From assembly GCA_905178155.1 (NCBI GenBank), contig CAJINV010000010.1:3244587-3308586 (forward strand): a stretch of DNA of 64,000 nucleotides, read 5' to 3'. The position numbers and the translations under genes were made by a program. This stretch comes from Amoebophrya sp. A120. Lineage: Eukaryota; Sar; Dinophyceae; Syndiniales; Amoebophryaceae. Shown piece after piece: positions 20,301 through 31,600 of this stretch (its first letter is position 1; every line of letters begins with the position of its first letter). Below the pieces are notes generated by a model that saw only the letters and a list, made by a program, of their open reading frames with translations, did not search any database and was not told the origin of the DNA.

Positions 20301-21871
20301 AGCGCCACGTCGAGAATCTGCTGCCGCATCTGCTCTATGCACTGCAACAGTATCGTAGTCGTACTAGTTCTAGAAGTAAGAATTGCATTACAAATTTTCC
20401 CAAGAACAAAAAAGCAGTTTGTCATGCTATTTCAGATAGAAAGTTGGATTTGTCATGCATATCTGCAATTAGTACGAGTGCGATACTTTTGCAGTTCATA
20501 TGCTCCGGCGAAAACGCGTCGTACGCGTTCGTCTTCGGGCGGTAGGCATATGAAGTTGCTAAACGTTGACGCTCTTACATGGATTTGTAATGCAAAAGTG
20601 GCAAAAGTAAACGGGAAGAGATGGCGCCTTTCGCATTACAGGTTTGGCGCTGATTCTAATGCTATCTAGGGCGTCGGGAACTTGTCATGCGCAGCAGCTT
20701 GATCATGTAGATACTGATGGCAATTTTGCATGACAAATTGCTCATGTAACAGTTGAGAGTGTAACGTTTGAGAATCCCATAAGGCGATCTGGTGCTGTCG
20801 GACTTTCAACTTTGGGGGCGCGAGGAAAAGGGTAGAGGAAGTAGATGTAGTAGAAGACTGCTGCTCCGTCTTTTGTCTATCGTCGTTTTGAAGTTGAAGT
20901 TTATTCGGAACAACTTGGAAATACGCGAAGACCGTCTTTCCCTGGTAGGTCTGCTCGTAGCCCATTACGCACGCCCGGAGAAATTTTCCGACGCCAAAAA
21001 GCACACCGCGGCAAGACCGGGCCGAGATCCGGAGCTCCGCCCCGTTTTGCGAAATGGTAATCTCCGCGCTTTCGTCGAGGAGGTCGTACGTGGAGGCCTC
21101 TTATGCATTGCAAAAGTGTCTGGGTCTGGAAGATTGCCAGGTTCGTCATGCATATTTTGCATGGCCCATGATGCCTGTAGTGCATGACTTAGCATCACAG
21201 ATTTTTGGAAGGCTGCCTGATGCCTATTCCGCATGAAAAATACCATCTCCGCGTAGCACAATCCGGGCTCCTCTTGCTGGTCAGGCAATGCAAATTTTTT
21301 TAGAATCCAAAAACAGCATGACAAGTTTGGATCTTTCCAGACATCCAGGGATATTTGCAATTCATACCTCTGGGTTACACGCGTAGGCCGCTGCGGTGGT
21401 TGTTGGTCGCGGCGGGGAAAGTTTTTCAGAAGTAGTTGACAGATGTTGTAGTTCCAGGACGATTTTGACACTATTCGGTTGCAGCTGAGCGTCGTCTGGC
21501 CCCGCTCCACCTGGAACTACGTTGTTTTTCGTGTGGTGATCAATCTCGATCTCCTGTTCCGAACAAATCCGTTTCTGGATCTCAGCCCGCAGTAGGCGCG
21601 CGTAGCAGTCCAGCCGCCTGTTTTCATCCTCGATGCGATGGCGATTGTCTTTGTCATCTTGCCCGCCCGGGGTCACCTGCTGCTTCGCAATGTAGTTGTT
21701 GTTTTCGACCTGGATCACGACGGGCTGCTGCTTTACCAGCTTTCCCGCAAAGTGGAAAGTCGCATGATCCCTCGGCAACTTCTCCGCCAACGCGATCGCC
21801 CGCTCGCCGTACGTTGCGGCCGCCGACGTGGTCGTCCCTTCGCCACCCTGCCAATTGTCAAGCCAACCCAT
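14376..21871 (-). CDS. Alpha-glucuronidase-like glycoside hydrolase, 1305 aa (GHL)
   Basis: Fifteen exons: 21871-21367, 21101-20782, 20548-20501, 20335-20260, 19588-19511, 19355-19259, 18948-18721, 18575-18518, 18241-18171, 18025-17835, 17513-16108, 15849-15229, 15015-14897, 14755-14638, 14427-14376; 3918 nt when joined. Residues about 170-275 resemble the small domain in front of many glycosidase barrels (RISARSCRGVLFGVGKFLRA). The barrel follows: AYRPKTNAYDAFSPE, LDVALFGCNSIEVIPPGLDD, LHVSIWFPAFFPSY, LDFLFIPGGDPGGHEPDTLL, YGPWSSYTYTEF, LRNYPDLCHCVGCEFP, THGREPISVRP, CYSEGVSDDVNKF. These match a mostly bacterial group annotated as alpha-glucuronidase-type hydrolases. Exon 11 continues with NWRMSMLKLRVYYDEL, also seen in that group, broken up by Ser/Thr-rich inserts. 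The last 300 residues are unknown. Substrate not known; bacterial origin by transfer is possible. The final exon (14427-14376) is the weakest. Confidence 0.7.
14428..14637. mobile_element. Introner, family B
   Basis: Between exons 14 and 15 of GHL. TIRs diverged (TATCCACTGCAAAAGCATCG) and no clear duplication (CTATC left, GCCCA right), so its ends are less sure. Confidence 0.7.
14756..14896. mobile_element. Introner, family B
   Basis: Between exons 13 and 14 of GHL. Flanks AAGTC and ATGTC differ by one base; right end is TTCGTA instead of the usual CATA. Confidence 0.8.
15016..15228. mobile_element. Introner, family G
   Basis: Between exons 12 and 13 of GHL, duplication GTTCC. Confidence 0.92.
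15850..16107. mobile_element. Introner, family A
   Basis: Between exons 11 and 12 of GHL, duplication CCTGT. Interior similar to the A copies at 47389 and 57450 (shared GTGGCGTATCATGAGGAGGC word). Confidence 0.93.
17514..17834. mobile_element. Introner, family F
   Basis: Between exons 10 and 11 of GHL, duplication CCGGA. Confidence 0.92.
18026..18170. mobile_element. Introner, family B
   Basis: Between exons 9 and 10 of GHL. Flanks GCCGC and GCCGA share four of five bases. Confidence 0.88.
18242..18517. mobile_element. Introner, family D (diverged subfamily)
   Basis: Between exons 8 and 9 of GHL, duplication ACGTT. Arms read TATGGCTTGCTCAAACGTTA and TATGACCTGCTCAAACGTTA, unlike other D copies after the first 15 bases. 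Confidence 0.85.
18576..18720. mobile_element. Introner, family B
   Basis: Between exons 7 and 8 of GHL. Flanks GGCCG and GGCCA share four of five bases. Confidence 0.88.
18949..19258. mobile_element. Introner, family E
   Basis: Between exons 6 and 7 of GHL, duplication GTGCG. Confidence 0.92.
19356..19510. mobile_element. Introner, family B
   Basis: Between exons 5 and 6 of GHL, duplication CGCAG. Confidence 0.93.
19589..20259. mobile_element. Introner, family A, with a second element nested in it
   Basis: Between exons 4 and 5 of GHL, duplication CCAGCC or CAGCC (right TIR lost its last A). At 671 bp it is more than twice the normal A length because about 410 bp are inserted at 19687-20096. 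Confidence 0.88.
19746..20073. mobile_element. Nested MITE-like element inside a family-A introner
   Basis: Ends are inverted: ATGTTGTCGCACTT on the left and AAGTGCGACGACAT on the right. The interior is two diverged head-to-tail copies of about 160 bp (shared TTGCTAGCG, ATCATGTxxxCACTTGCATACGAAGTT). The host introner shows GCAGGGCCTAGCATGACA at both 19669-19686 and 20079-20096, an 18-bp duplication made on insertion. Some 59 bp of extra sequence lie between the left duplication and the left inverted end. Confidence 0.75.
20336..20500. mobile_element. Introner, family B
   Basis: Between exons 3 and 4 of GHL, duplication TGCTC. Confidence 0.92.
20549..20781. mobile_element. Introner, family D
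   Basis: Between exons 2 and 3 of GHL. Flanks AGGCA and AGGCG share four of five bases; left arm is diverged. Confidence 0.87.
21102..21366. mobile_element. Introner, family A
   Basis: Between exons 1 and 2 of GHL, duplication CCTCT. Belongs to an A subfamily with ends TATGCATTGCAAAAGTGTCT. Confidence 0.9.
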
Positions 21872-22698
21872 GGTTTGAGTTTGTTCTTTTTTGCCTCTAG
21901 TGCCCAAGCTTGTTGATTGTGGGGAAAAAAAAAGCTGGAAAGAAAGCTCAGCTACCGGGGTATCACTGGTGAACAGGATTTTTACGAAATAAAACAAGCG
22001 ACGACGACTAGCCTTTACAAGGTATAGCTTCCCAATTGTACTACTTATCTATTTTTCATTGGTATTGCCCACTGCGCAGCGGTCGCGATTCTTGCCCACT
22101 GAACTCAATCTAGATAATGATAGGTATCACTTTCATCGTCTGCAGAACCGAAAAAAGGGCGTGCCATCAACGTCGAAAATAAACCACGAACAAGAAGAAC
22201 CCATACGACCGCCTACGTACCCCATGTTTGGTCCTAGTACTGCACAGCTAATATACACAACACCTTACAACGCGTTTGCGTATCTTTTGCGAGTGAGTTT
22301 ATTTTGACTTCCCACGATGACGGACGGGCAAGAGGACCCCAGGATCCTTACTAATGCAGGCGAGACATCAAAGAAAGATGAAAGCAAGTCGCGCAAGAGA
22401 GTAACGACGAAAACCGAAAGAAGCTTGCTCTATAGCTTGTACTTGTTCGACGTGTACAACTTTTAATTTTATATGTTCGCTTTATGCTTTTAATTGTTGA
22501 TGTTCAATGAAATACGAATACAAAACCGCTCACGCCTGATGTTCTTGCAAAACCCGTAGATAAAAAAGGCACAGAACATGACGAAGAGCTCTACGACAGA
22601 AGAATTCCCCGCCGATTCGACTTTGGAGCAGGTCTCCTTGATACTAGTAGCGTTGGCACAATATCAGCAGAGAACTAGTACGAAGATGTGTATTTATT
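21872..22698. other. Intergenic between GHL and MTL
   Basis: About 830 bases, AT-rich in the middle. No gene, TIR pair or repeat recognised. Confidence 0.4.
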
Positions 22699-25600
22699 TC
22701 ACACAACGGCCTCCGCGATAGCGTAGGGTTTGCGCAAGAAGCAGTTCTTTTCCCTGATTAAACCTTCACACACAAAACGCAAGCAGTCCCAGGCCTTCGC
22801 CTCAACCTCGGGCGTCTGTGCCTGTAGCAGCGCGGAAATGTCTCCGAACGTCCGCTCGGTTTGCAAAATGCCCTGCAGGTGTTCAGGCGTGGTTACCTCG
22901 TGTCGGACTTCCAACGGTTGCTGATTTTCTAATGTCCACGTTTTATCGTACCAAACAAGGCTTGCGTACCCCAACTTTTTGAGCAACAGGTCCTCAAGCA
23001 CCTCCCTCTGCGCCCCCGCCTCCGTATTTTTTCGATGGTGGGGAAAGTAGTTTCGGGAAAAGGGCTTGTGGTGGCGCACGTTCAGGTCCAGCAGCGGACT
23101 GACTTCCGTCAGGAAATGTGACAACACGCAGTTTTTAGAGACATCCGGGCTCCAAAGGGCCAGGATTAACGACGAGGATGGTGTAGTAGTAGTAGTACCA
23201 TCTTGATCTTCTGCTGTAGATGAAGCTCCACTTATTTGCGACCCGGTCGTCGTCGCGGTTTCCTGTATGGCGTTCTCAAATGTTACATTCTCAACTGTTA
23301 CATGATTTGTCATGCAAAGCTACAATCAGAACCGACATGGCCAAGCTGCTGCGCATGACAAATTATTATTGTTATCACTAGGAGATGGAAGTTCAATATT
23401 TTCTTCGCCGACACCTTGCCCGCCCTTGCTTTGACTAGAAACTCCTTGACCGTCTGCCAGTAATCCAGTCTCCTATCCGGGTCGAGCTCGATGCAGTAAT
23501 TTGTGGGGTCGGTGTCAAAGTGAAAGCCCAACCAGATGTTTGTTGTGCTCGGCCGCTGCAGCTTGCCCGGTTTGTGATGCAACTTCACCCCGAGCAACGT
23601 GAGGATGTAGATGGTCCAGTCGAGTGCATCGTTTGCTTCTTTTTCGACATCTGGTCCATCATCATGGACAAACCGAATATCATCCACGTAATCGAGCATC
23701 CCTGCCGCTTTTACCCCGTTTTTCTTGCACACGTTGAGGCATTCCTTGATGAAAGCATCATTTTGCTTATGCGGGGTAAAATGTCAGCGAGAATGTGAGA
23801 CTTGACTCTGCTTTGCATCAAATCGTACCCATTTGCTCAGGCATAGATGAAAACGAAACAGCACTGACTTCTCTGCTGACATTTCACAAGATAATCACCA
23901 GGAGCACAACCTATGCCAAACGGCAAGAAAAGATGACTTGCAAGATTTCCCTTGTAAGTCTCCGTCCATTCCAGCTTCACGCCCAGATATCGTCTGAACG
24001 ATGGATGCACGAGCCAATGGGAAAAGCTATCCTTTGCGTCTAAACCGCTGATCCTCGACCACGGTTTCAACACGGCGAACAGCTTCCAGAAGTCGGCGTA
24101 GTCGACCTCGGTGGAAAAAATCGCCTTGTTGAGATTCGCCTGCTTATCGGAGAAGTTGGAAATTACTCTGATCTTGTCGTTGCGCTGGAACAATACTGTT
24201 CCTGGCACTTGGAGCAGGCCCGGCGGTTCTTCGCCTTCCGGGTAGACTATTATTTTGCCACCGTCTTCGAAGCGTTTGAACTCGGCGTTGAACGTCTGCG
24301 CGTTTTCTCTCGCTGCGGTTTGATTCCCGCAGATGCGTGGCTCGGGCAAGTCGCCAATCACTTGAAACTTGACTCCCGTCATCGCTTTCAAGAGGACATC
24401 GGGTTTCATCCCCCACCGGATGCACTGCTCCGGTGATATCGTCAGTCCCCGGACTGCTTGCATGTCCTCGAGCTCGCGGTAGACGTCTTGCGGCCCTGGC
24501 TCCGCTGCTAGTGATGCCAACAACTCGTCGCACGTGACTGGGCAGCCTATCGCCTTGTAGTCGTCCACCGTGTAATCCGAGACCGGTTTGTACCAGCCAT
24601 ACGGATTCAGGCTCTGTAAGCTCCAATACAGGTCTAAGTCTGCAAGGTCGTCGCCATCCGGTAAATCGTCCACAGCGGGCATACCGTTGCTTCGCGCGTC
24701 GAAAGGTTCCTCATCGTCTGAACTCGGCGGTGGGCTATTCGTGTTCGCTCTCTTCCACGAGCCTTTGCGGCTGGAATCCGGAACCTGCTGTACTGAAGCC
24801 GGCGTGGTGAAGCTTACCTGCTTCTTTGTCGAGATTTTCGCACACGGGGTGCTGCCTGGTGCCGCCCTTGCGTCGTCGGCCAAGGACAGCAAATCCACTG
24901 ACGCATTTATCGCATCCCAGTTTGGCTCGTCGTCGTTGCCTGCCATCTCGGCGGCCGCAGCGGGCCTTTTCAACGACGGCTTCAGCTGTGTGAATGTGTC
25001 AGCTTTGTCCTGCTGTGACCTTTCTACCACCTCGCCGCTTTGGCTGTCCTCGTACTCCTGATGAGTGGTCTCGCGGTCGTCGATCCACTGCTCGTCGTCG
25101 ATCCACCACTGCTCTTGCTCCCAATCATCCTGCTGGTCATCATCGTACCAGTGCTGGTCGTATCCCACATCCGGCACAGCTTCGTGATTGTCGTCGGCCA
25201 GGTGCTTATTCTGCTTCTCGTACCAGGTGCTCGCACATGACGAAGACGAGGCGGACGCGCTTGCCGCTGCTTCGTCCGCAGCTTGAGGCGGGTGCCAATC
25301 TCCATCTTCTTCGTTGAACCACCAATCCTCGTAGTTGTAGTCTCCGCTGGTGTCATCAACCCAGACTTCTTCTGCCCCCGCGTGCTGGTTTTGGGCGTTG
25401 TCCTGCCACGTGCCTGGCTGCGGGAGTGCGCCAGGCTGCCAGTCAGGCTTTTTCTTGCCTCGCCGACCTCTTTTCCCCATCTTGATGAACGGTGGGACAA
25501 TCACGCTACAACTTACTCTACTGAGGGCAGTGTCACGCTAATCCTGCCTCAGACTACGCTTCTCGCGCTCTCTCTTGGTGAAGAGGTCGCTCACTCTATG

Positions 25601-28600
25601 GGAAAGCTACTCTCCACTCATGTGCGCAAGCAGAATCAAGGTTCACCCTCACTGATGCCGGGCGACTAAACTACCTGCGCCTGCTCGCGCCACGAAAAGC
25701 TCGTGCTAGCCGACGGAACAACTTGCTGTCACATGAGTGCAAAGAGTGCTCGGGCTTCTCTGTCGACACTGACTTGATAAATCTTCCAGAGTTCTACAGC
25801 TGTATCACCACAAGGTTTCAAGTGCAAAGACAGTCTTGAGCAGATCTACGCAAGCGTTAGAGGTAACATCAATGCTGCCTTTCCTCGGTGCGACGAAGCT
25901 GACGGCTATCGTACCTGTGGAAAAATACGATGGGAATAGTGTGCTTGTGACCGCCATGAATCCATACTCGTGCTGTGATCGATGCAAATTTACCTGAATC
26001 TATGACTCTCATCCTGCGTGCAAAAGACGCCACCATGTAGTACCTCGCGTCCAGCATCCGAGCGACGGATAATCTCGTTTGCGACAATCGCCACTCACCT
26101 GAAAGTGTGGAGAAAACGATGAAGACATGCAAGCGTCTCGTGGAGGAGACGATGAAGACATGCGAGCATCTCAAGGTACAAACTACATTCGCATGCATCC
26201 CACAACCGTCTACCTTACGGGAGCCCGTCGTGGATGTTCCTGCGCTTGTACTCGTGATCTGCTGGGTCCGTGTAGTCATCACCTCTCTTGCGGCGCTCCA
26301 GACTCTCACGGCGATTCTTCGCCAACATGGCATCGATGAAGAAATTCTTCAATTCTTTCGTCTGGTCCGGCTCGCCCTCGTCGGCCGCTAACTCCTGCTT
26401 GGTACTCAAGAAATCCATGAGCCCCAGCAAGGAGACCCACTTCTTTCCGAGCGCCGTCTCGTCCGCCGAAGGAAATTCATAAATCTCACCCAGAGCTTTC
26501 CGCGTGTTGTGCACCGCACCGTGCATGATTTCCAACGCTCGGGTCTTCGACTCCATGGTTTCCGCGAGGAGTTCAAGACATTCAAACAACAAGTCAAATA
26601 ATAAAGGTTTCTGCACGTTCTTGTGCTTGAAGAGGTGCAGGAAAAGAGCCTTAAAAGTTTTGATGACTTCCGCGAAGGGCGGATTCACATCATCCTTGAT
26701 TTTCACAATCACCATTTTGAAATGCGACATCAGACTCGTGAGATTCACACGTTTGAAGTGTTCTAAATCAACAAGGTGGGCCAGCTTGGCCGGCACCGGT
26801 GGAATCGACGTCGACATGATGACAGCAGAAGGAAGTGGTGAATGCAGTTAGTGTAAAATCTAAAGATTTGTCCCTGTGGTGCGATAAGCAGATGGTAAAT
26901 GCTTGAAGTATGTCCATCTTTAAAAGATAATACACTTAGACGAAGAAGTGCTATCTAGAATCCAAACAAGTATACTTGACATCAGCTTAGTATAACTTAT
27001 TCTTCTTCTTCCGTTAACATTTCATCATCGCTCGTGTGATCATCGTGATCGTCGTTCAAAACTCCGTTCTGGTCGACTAGGATTTGTAACAGCTGCGGCA
27101 GGGTCGTACCGATTTGTTGTCCCAAGCGGACAATGACGTTGCGCATAGCGAGCACGCCGCCCATCTGCCGTCTGCCGGCGCTGTAGTTTATCGCACATTA
27201 CGAATAGATAAGGCTCATTTGATCTTCGTGCGTGACATGCCGTCTGCGCATTATTAAAAACTTAAATTTCGATCGCCATGAATATACCGACACATTTCTG
27301 CGGCTTGAAACACAAAATAAATTTGTGCAGCTGCCGTGGCCGTTTCCGCGTGAATATGCCCTTCGCGCAGGAGGAAGTACAAGAGCGCCACGCGCAGGCC
27401 CGTCGTGGTGTAAAATTTAGCTGTGAGTCGTTTTTGTATACACCAGGTGATTTCATGAGTCATTCGAGCAAATGTGCATTACCCCAACTATTATTTATAC
27501 TGATGTAGACCCAGTGCGCCACCGCGCGGTCCGTGGACATCCAGGTGCTCGGCCAGTAAGTGTTGTCGCCCCACAGTGTCGTGACGACTCTGCGCGGCAA
27601 CTCCGTAACCACCGCCACCGTATGGCGTAGGATCGCGTACCCGATGGCGACTCCCTTGGAGATGAAGCTCCAACTGCCCTGGAGCGCCAGGCCCAGCGCC
27701 GACAACGAGAGAATCGCGAGATCACGCATCATTTTCAGATCTTCTTCTTTTTCGTCGGTGGTTCGTAATCCGAGCAATCAGTGGACTTGGAACCCGGGGC
27801 GTTGATAAAATCTTCGTCCTGAAAAATCAGATAGCCCTCAGCAGTCTCTCTCACTTTCATGCCGAGGACCGTCTTGTCCTCCGTGGCTGTCCCAAAGATC
27901 AATGGGTAGGGAGACACATACGACGTCGTCGTTCCATCTTTGCGAAGCAGCTGAAAGACGGTTTGCCCATGACCGAACTGATAATAGACTGCCTTCGTAT
28001 CGACTGGCATGCCGAAAGAGAACTGGAACAAATTCTGCTTTAACTGTAGCTCTTTGTCCACCGGCATCCTAAACATTGATTTCGAATAAGTTCATGTGCG
28101 GTTTTTACAGCAACGACGTGTCGTTCAATTTGTGTACAATGTCAAGGAACGGACCAAAAACCGCCCTGTCGAGCTTGTTGTTCAGCGCCTGCTCATACAG
28201 ACGTGGTACTTTTTCAGACAAGGATTCTGCGCTCACCATCGTCCATCTGATCTCGTTCACAATTGCAGCTAACTGTAACGACTTACCCGACCTCGTTGCC
28301 TTTTCGACTGCAACATCAAGTCTTTCTAGTTTCTCATCGTTCCTCTTGATTGTTATGTTTTTCGAAAAGTGATTGTCAACCATGATTCGCTGATGAACTG
28401 GATCTATAGGACTGTAATGGAAATCCAAACTGTAACTATTTCGCCAGCCACCCTGCCACATTGCTAATCTCCTCGTTGGATCAGACGTGGTAAAGTAAAT
28501 AGCACCCGCCTTGCGCAGACTGATTGGTCTATCTACCGCTACATGGGGTGTTTCTACTGTAAAGAACGCTTTTATATCTTTCCTCACAGCGTCTTTCGAA

Positions 28601-31600
28601 GACTTTTTCGCGGCTCTCGTGCTGCAATTGTTCGCGCCGATCACGGGGAAAAACGGGGCGGAATCTTTCCAGTCTTTGCTGGTGTGGTGCAGGTAGAAAG
28701 CGGACATGTACTTGGAGTACTCATGCGTTAGATAGGCCGGCGTGCCCGACGGTAGGAAGGCTTCGTGACCGAGTCCTAGCTGATCAATCTTTGATCTTTT
28801 CACCTCTACACTGAATTGCATGCTGCCGTCTTTTGCTCTTATCGGCTTGATGTCGCTTGCTGTCAGGCTCCACAGCTCCGCATTCCGCCGCACTGCGAAG
28901 AAGGCGATCAAGACCTGAATGAGCGAGATAAAAATATCCAAGAAGGGATAGGAGTTTTTGATGCGACATTACTGTGGCCTAAAATGCAATCCACGAAACT
29001 ATACCATGACTGCTTTCTGCAAACGCAGGAGATGCTCCAAGCCGTTCTTGTATTCCTGCAGGGCTGTCTCTGAATAGTCGCCCGTTCTAGACCGTAGATG
29101 GCCGGTGTGCAAGGTCCAGAAGGCCTCGATCCGCTCGAGGCCAAGCATTACTTGGCTGAAAGTCGGCGCGAACTTGTGATGGCCGGGGGACGTATGATAC
29201 GCTTCCTTTTTTAAGGCTTTCCAGATCCGTTGCAGGTACGGGGATCTCCCATCATGCAATCTAAACGCGGCTAGATGGAGCCTGGAGCTGTTGTATGCTC
29301 CTATTGCGGCTGACAGCGTTAAAAAGGCGCTCCACTTTATCCGCTGTGACTCTTCATGCAGATACGACCTGTGGACTGCTCTGGATGTCTGGAAACACAC
29401 AAGGAAGAGCAACACCTCAGCCTCCGTTTGGAGCGGCCAGAGGCAAAAACCTAATTCGGCGCATACTCGTGGCACGACCGACCTGAGCATCGAGGCGTAT
29501 GTACCGTGCGTGCCCGATTTTATCGACTTCCCTTGCAGATCTGCTGCCGCCTTGACCAACACGTCCGACAATTGCTCGGACACTGGAAAGCCCGCGAAGA
29601 TCTCTTCGTCGGAGAAGCGAATTTCGAAGTTGTCTGCGAAGACTGTGTCCTTGCGGTACGGTTCGTACCTCTTCGATGCCGCTACCGTTGTCGCCGCTGA
29701 GCTGTAGAAGGCTTTTATCGCTTGCGTCGACGGAAGCTTTATGGCGATTGCGCTTCTCCCTGCTACTATCTTTTCCGACTTCAGCGGGCAGAGCGAATCG
29801 GACGTGCCACTAGAAGACGACGCCGAAGAACTACTGGACGATGAGGACGTGGCTGACGAACTGCTGGCTGCCGCTGGCTGTGCAGCCACGACCTTCTCCT
29901 CCACACTGCTCTGCAGAATGATTTTGGACCAGTCTTCCTCATCCGCGGTGTGGAAATCGTAGCTGTCGACTAGCTCCAACTCGTCCTCACTGTCGACCAG
30001 ATCGTGTACTTCGCAAAGCGCATTTAAGGAGCTGCTCGCCACCGCCTTTCTTCTTTCCAAATCTTCGTGGGTGCCCGTCACCTTAAACAAAGTTGTCGAG
30101 AAATTATGCGCATCAGCTGGTTCTTCGAGGTCTTTGTGGTCCTTGCCCAGCTCCTCCAACGCTTGCTTCTTCCAATTTAAATCGAAATCCGCCGTCTCGA
30201 TCGCATCTTGCAAGGAGGACTCGATCCCCGTCGGGTAGTATGGAGGCGGTAGCTGGGCTACGGGCCTTTTGCGGCTTTGTTGCTGCTGCTTCTGGGTTTC
30301 CGTGGCGGCTTTTAGGTCCGCGGAAACAACTTGTAACCGCTTAATCTTGTCGAGCTTCTCGGCTTCCGCTTTGGCGCCGAGAGCATCTTTTATCGCTTCA
30401 TTTGCAATAAATTTATTCATCCTCGAATCTAACGCAGTACAGATGCATGGGTCGCGAACATCAGAGTGCAGCTTGCATAATAGTGTCCCCACGGTCTAGA
30501 ACAGCTTTCGCTCGAACTGGCGTTTACTGCCTTGCATCTCTGTGTCAATAAACTTCTGTGTCACAATCGCACTGTTTTCAAAAAACCTGGCTTGTTACAA
30601 AAAAGACTCGCGACTGCCTCTTTCAACAAAACACTCGAAACTGTTGTTTACTTGGTGCCTGCCGCCGGCAGTGCACCATTCTTTCCACCCTTGCCAGCAC
30701 CTTTCTTCCCGCCCTTCGGATTCTGCCCCTTGCCGCCCGCCTTCGGTGTGGCTTGGCCCTTGGCGTTGGACTTTATGTGCTTCAAAGCTGGTGTCACCTC
30801 CGCGCAGACGACATCGGCGTCGCAGTCCTGAGGGGATGATGAGGAGCGGGATAAGAGAGAGCCCAAAATGCCTAATATCATCGGATACATGACAAACAAC
30901 AAATAGTACCTCTCTCCAATGCGCTTTCCCACTGCACGCGGGGTTTAAGCATGCGAGCGCACAGGGATTTTTGGATGCTTTACACGAAATCAAGCCCGGC
31001 TTGCCGTCGAGGTGGTTGTTACCAACTCCTTTTCCCAATAGAAAACAATTGATGCAAGTTTGGGACCACTTGATGTAGCTTTTCGTCAATTCTTCGTTCT
31101 GCGAGCGGGCTCTCTCGTACGCTCCGCGCGCTCCCGACGTCGTCAGCGGGGCTTCTTCGAAGATTTGCTTTATCTTATTCCAGGCTTCTGTCTCGGCTTT
31201 TGTTTGCTTTCTGCTCTGCGTTGCCGTGCTGGAGCCTGCTGCTGGTGCTCCCGGTCCTCTGAACCCGACTTCCTTCAGGGAGGTGCCCGCGGTGTGTAAC
31301 AGCTTTTCTAAACACTGTGGGCGGCACAGGTTGTCCGTACAAGCGCTTGTGAAGGAATTCTGTTATGCGGATTTTGGAATTTGATACGAATGTCCCATGT
31401 GTGTTTGTCATGCGTGGCACGATGCAACAACCCTCAAACCCATACCTGAAATTCCATCACAAAGAAGGCCTCGTCCAACGGATCCGCCGTAAAGCGGTTT
31501 TTCAGCTTCGACGAGAAGTCTTTAAAATAATAGTAAATTCCAAAATTTTGATTCGGTGGTAACTCGTTGTCTTGCACGTCGCCACCTTTTTTGAGCCTTG

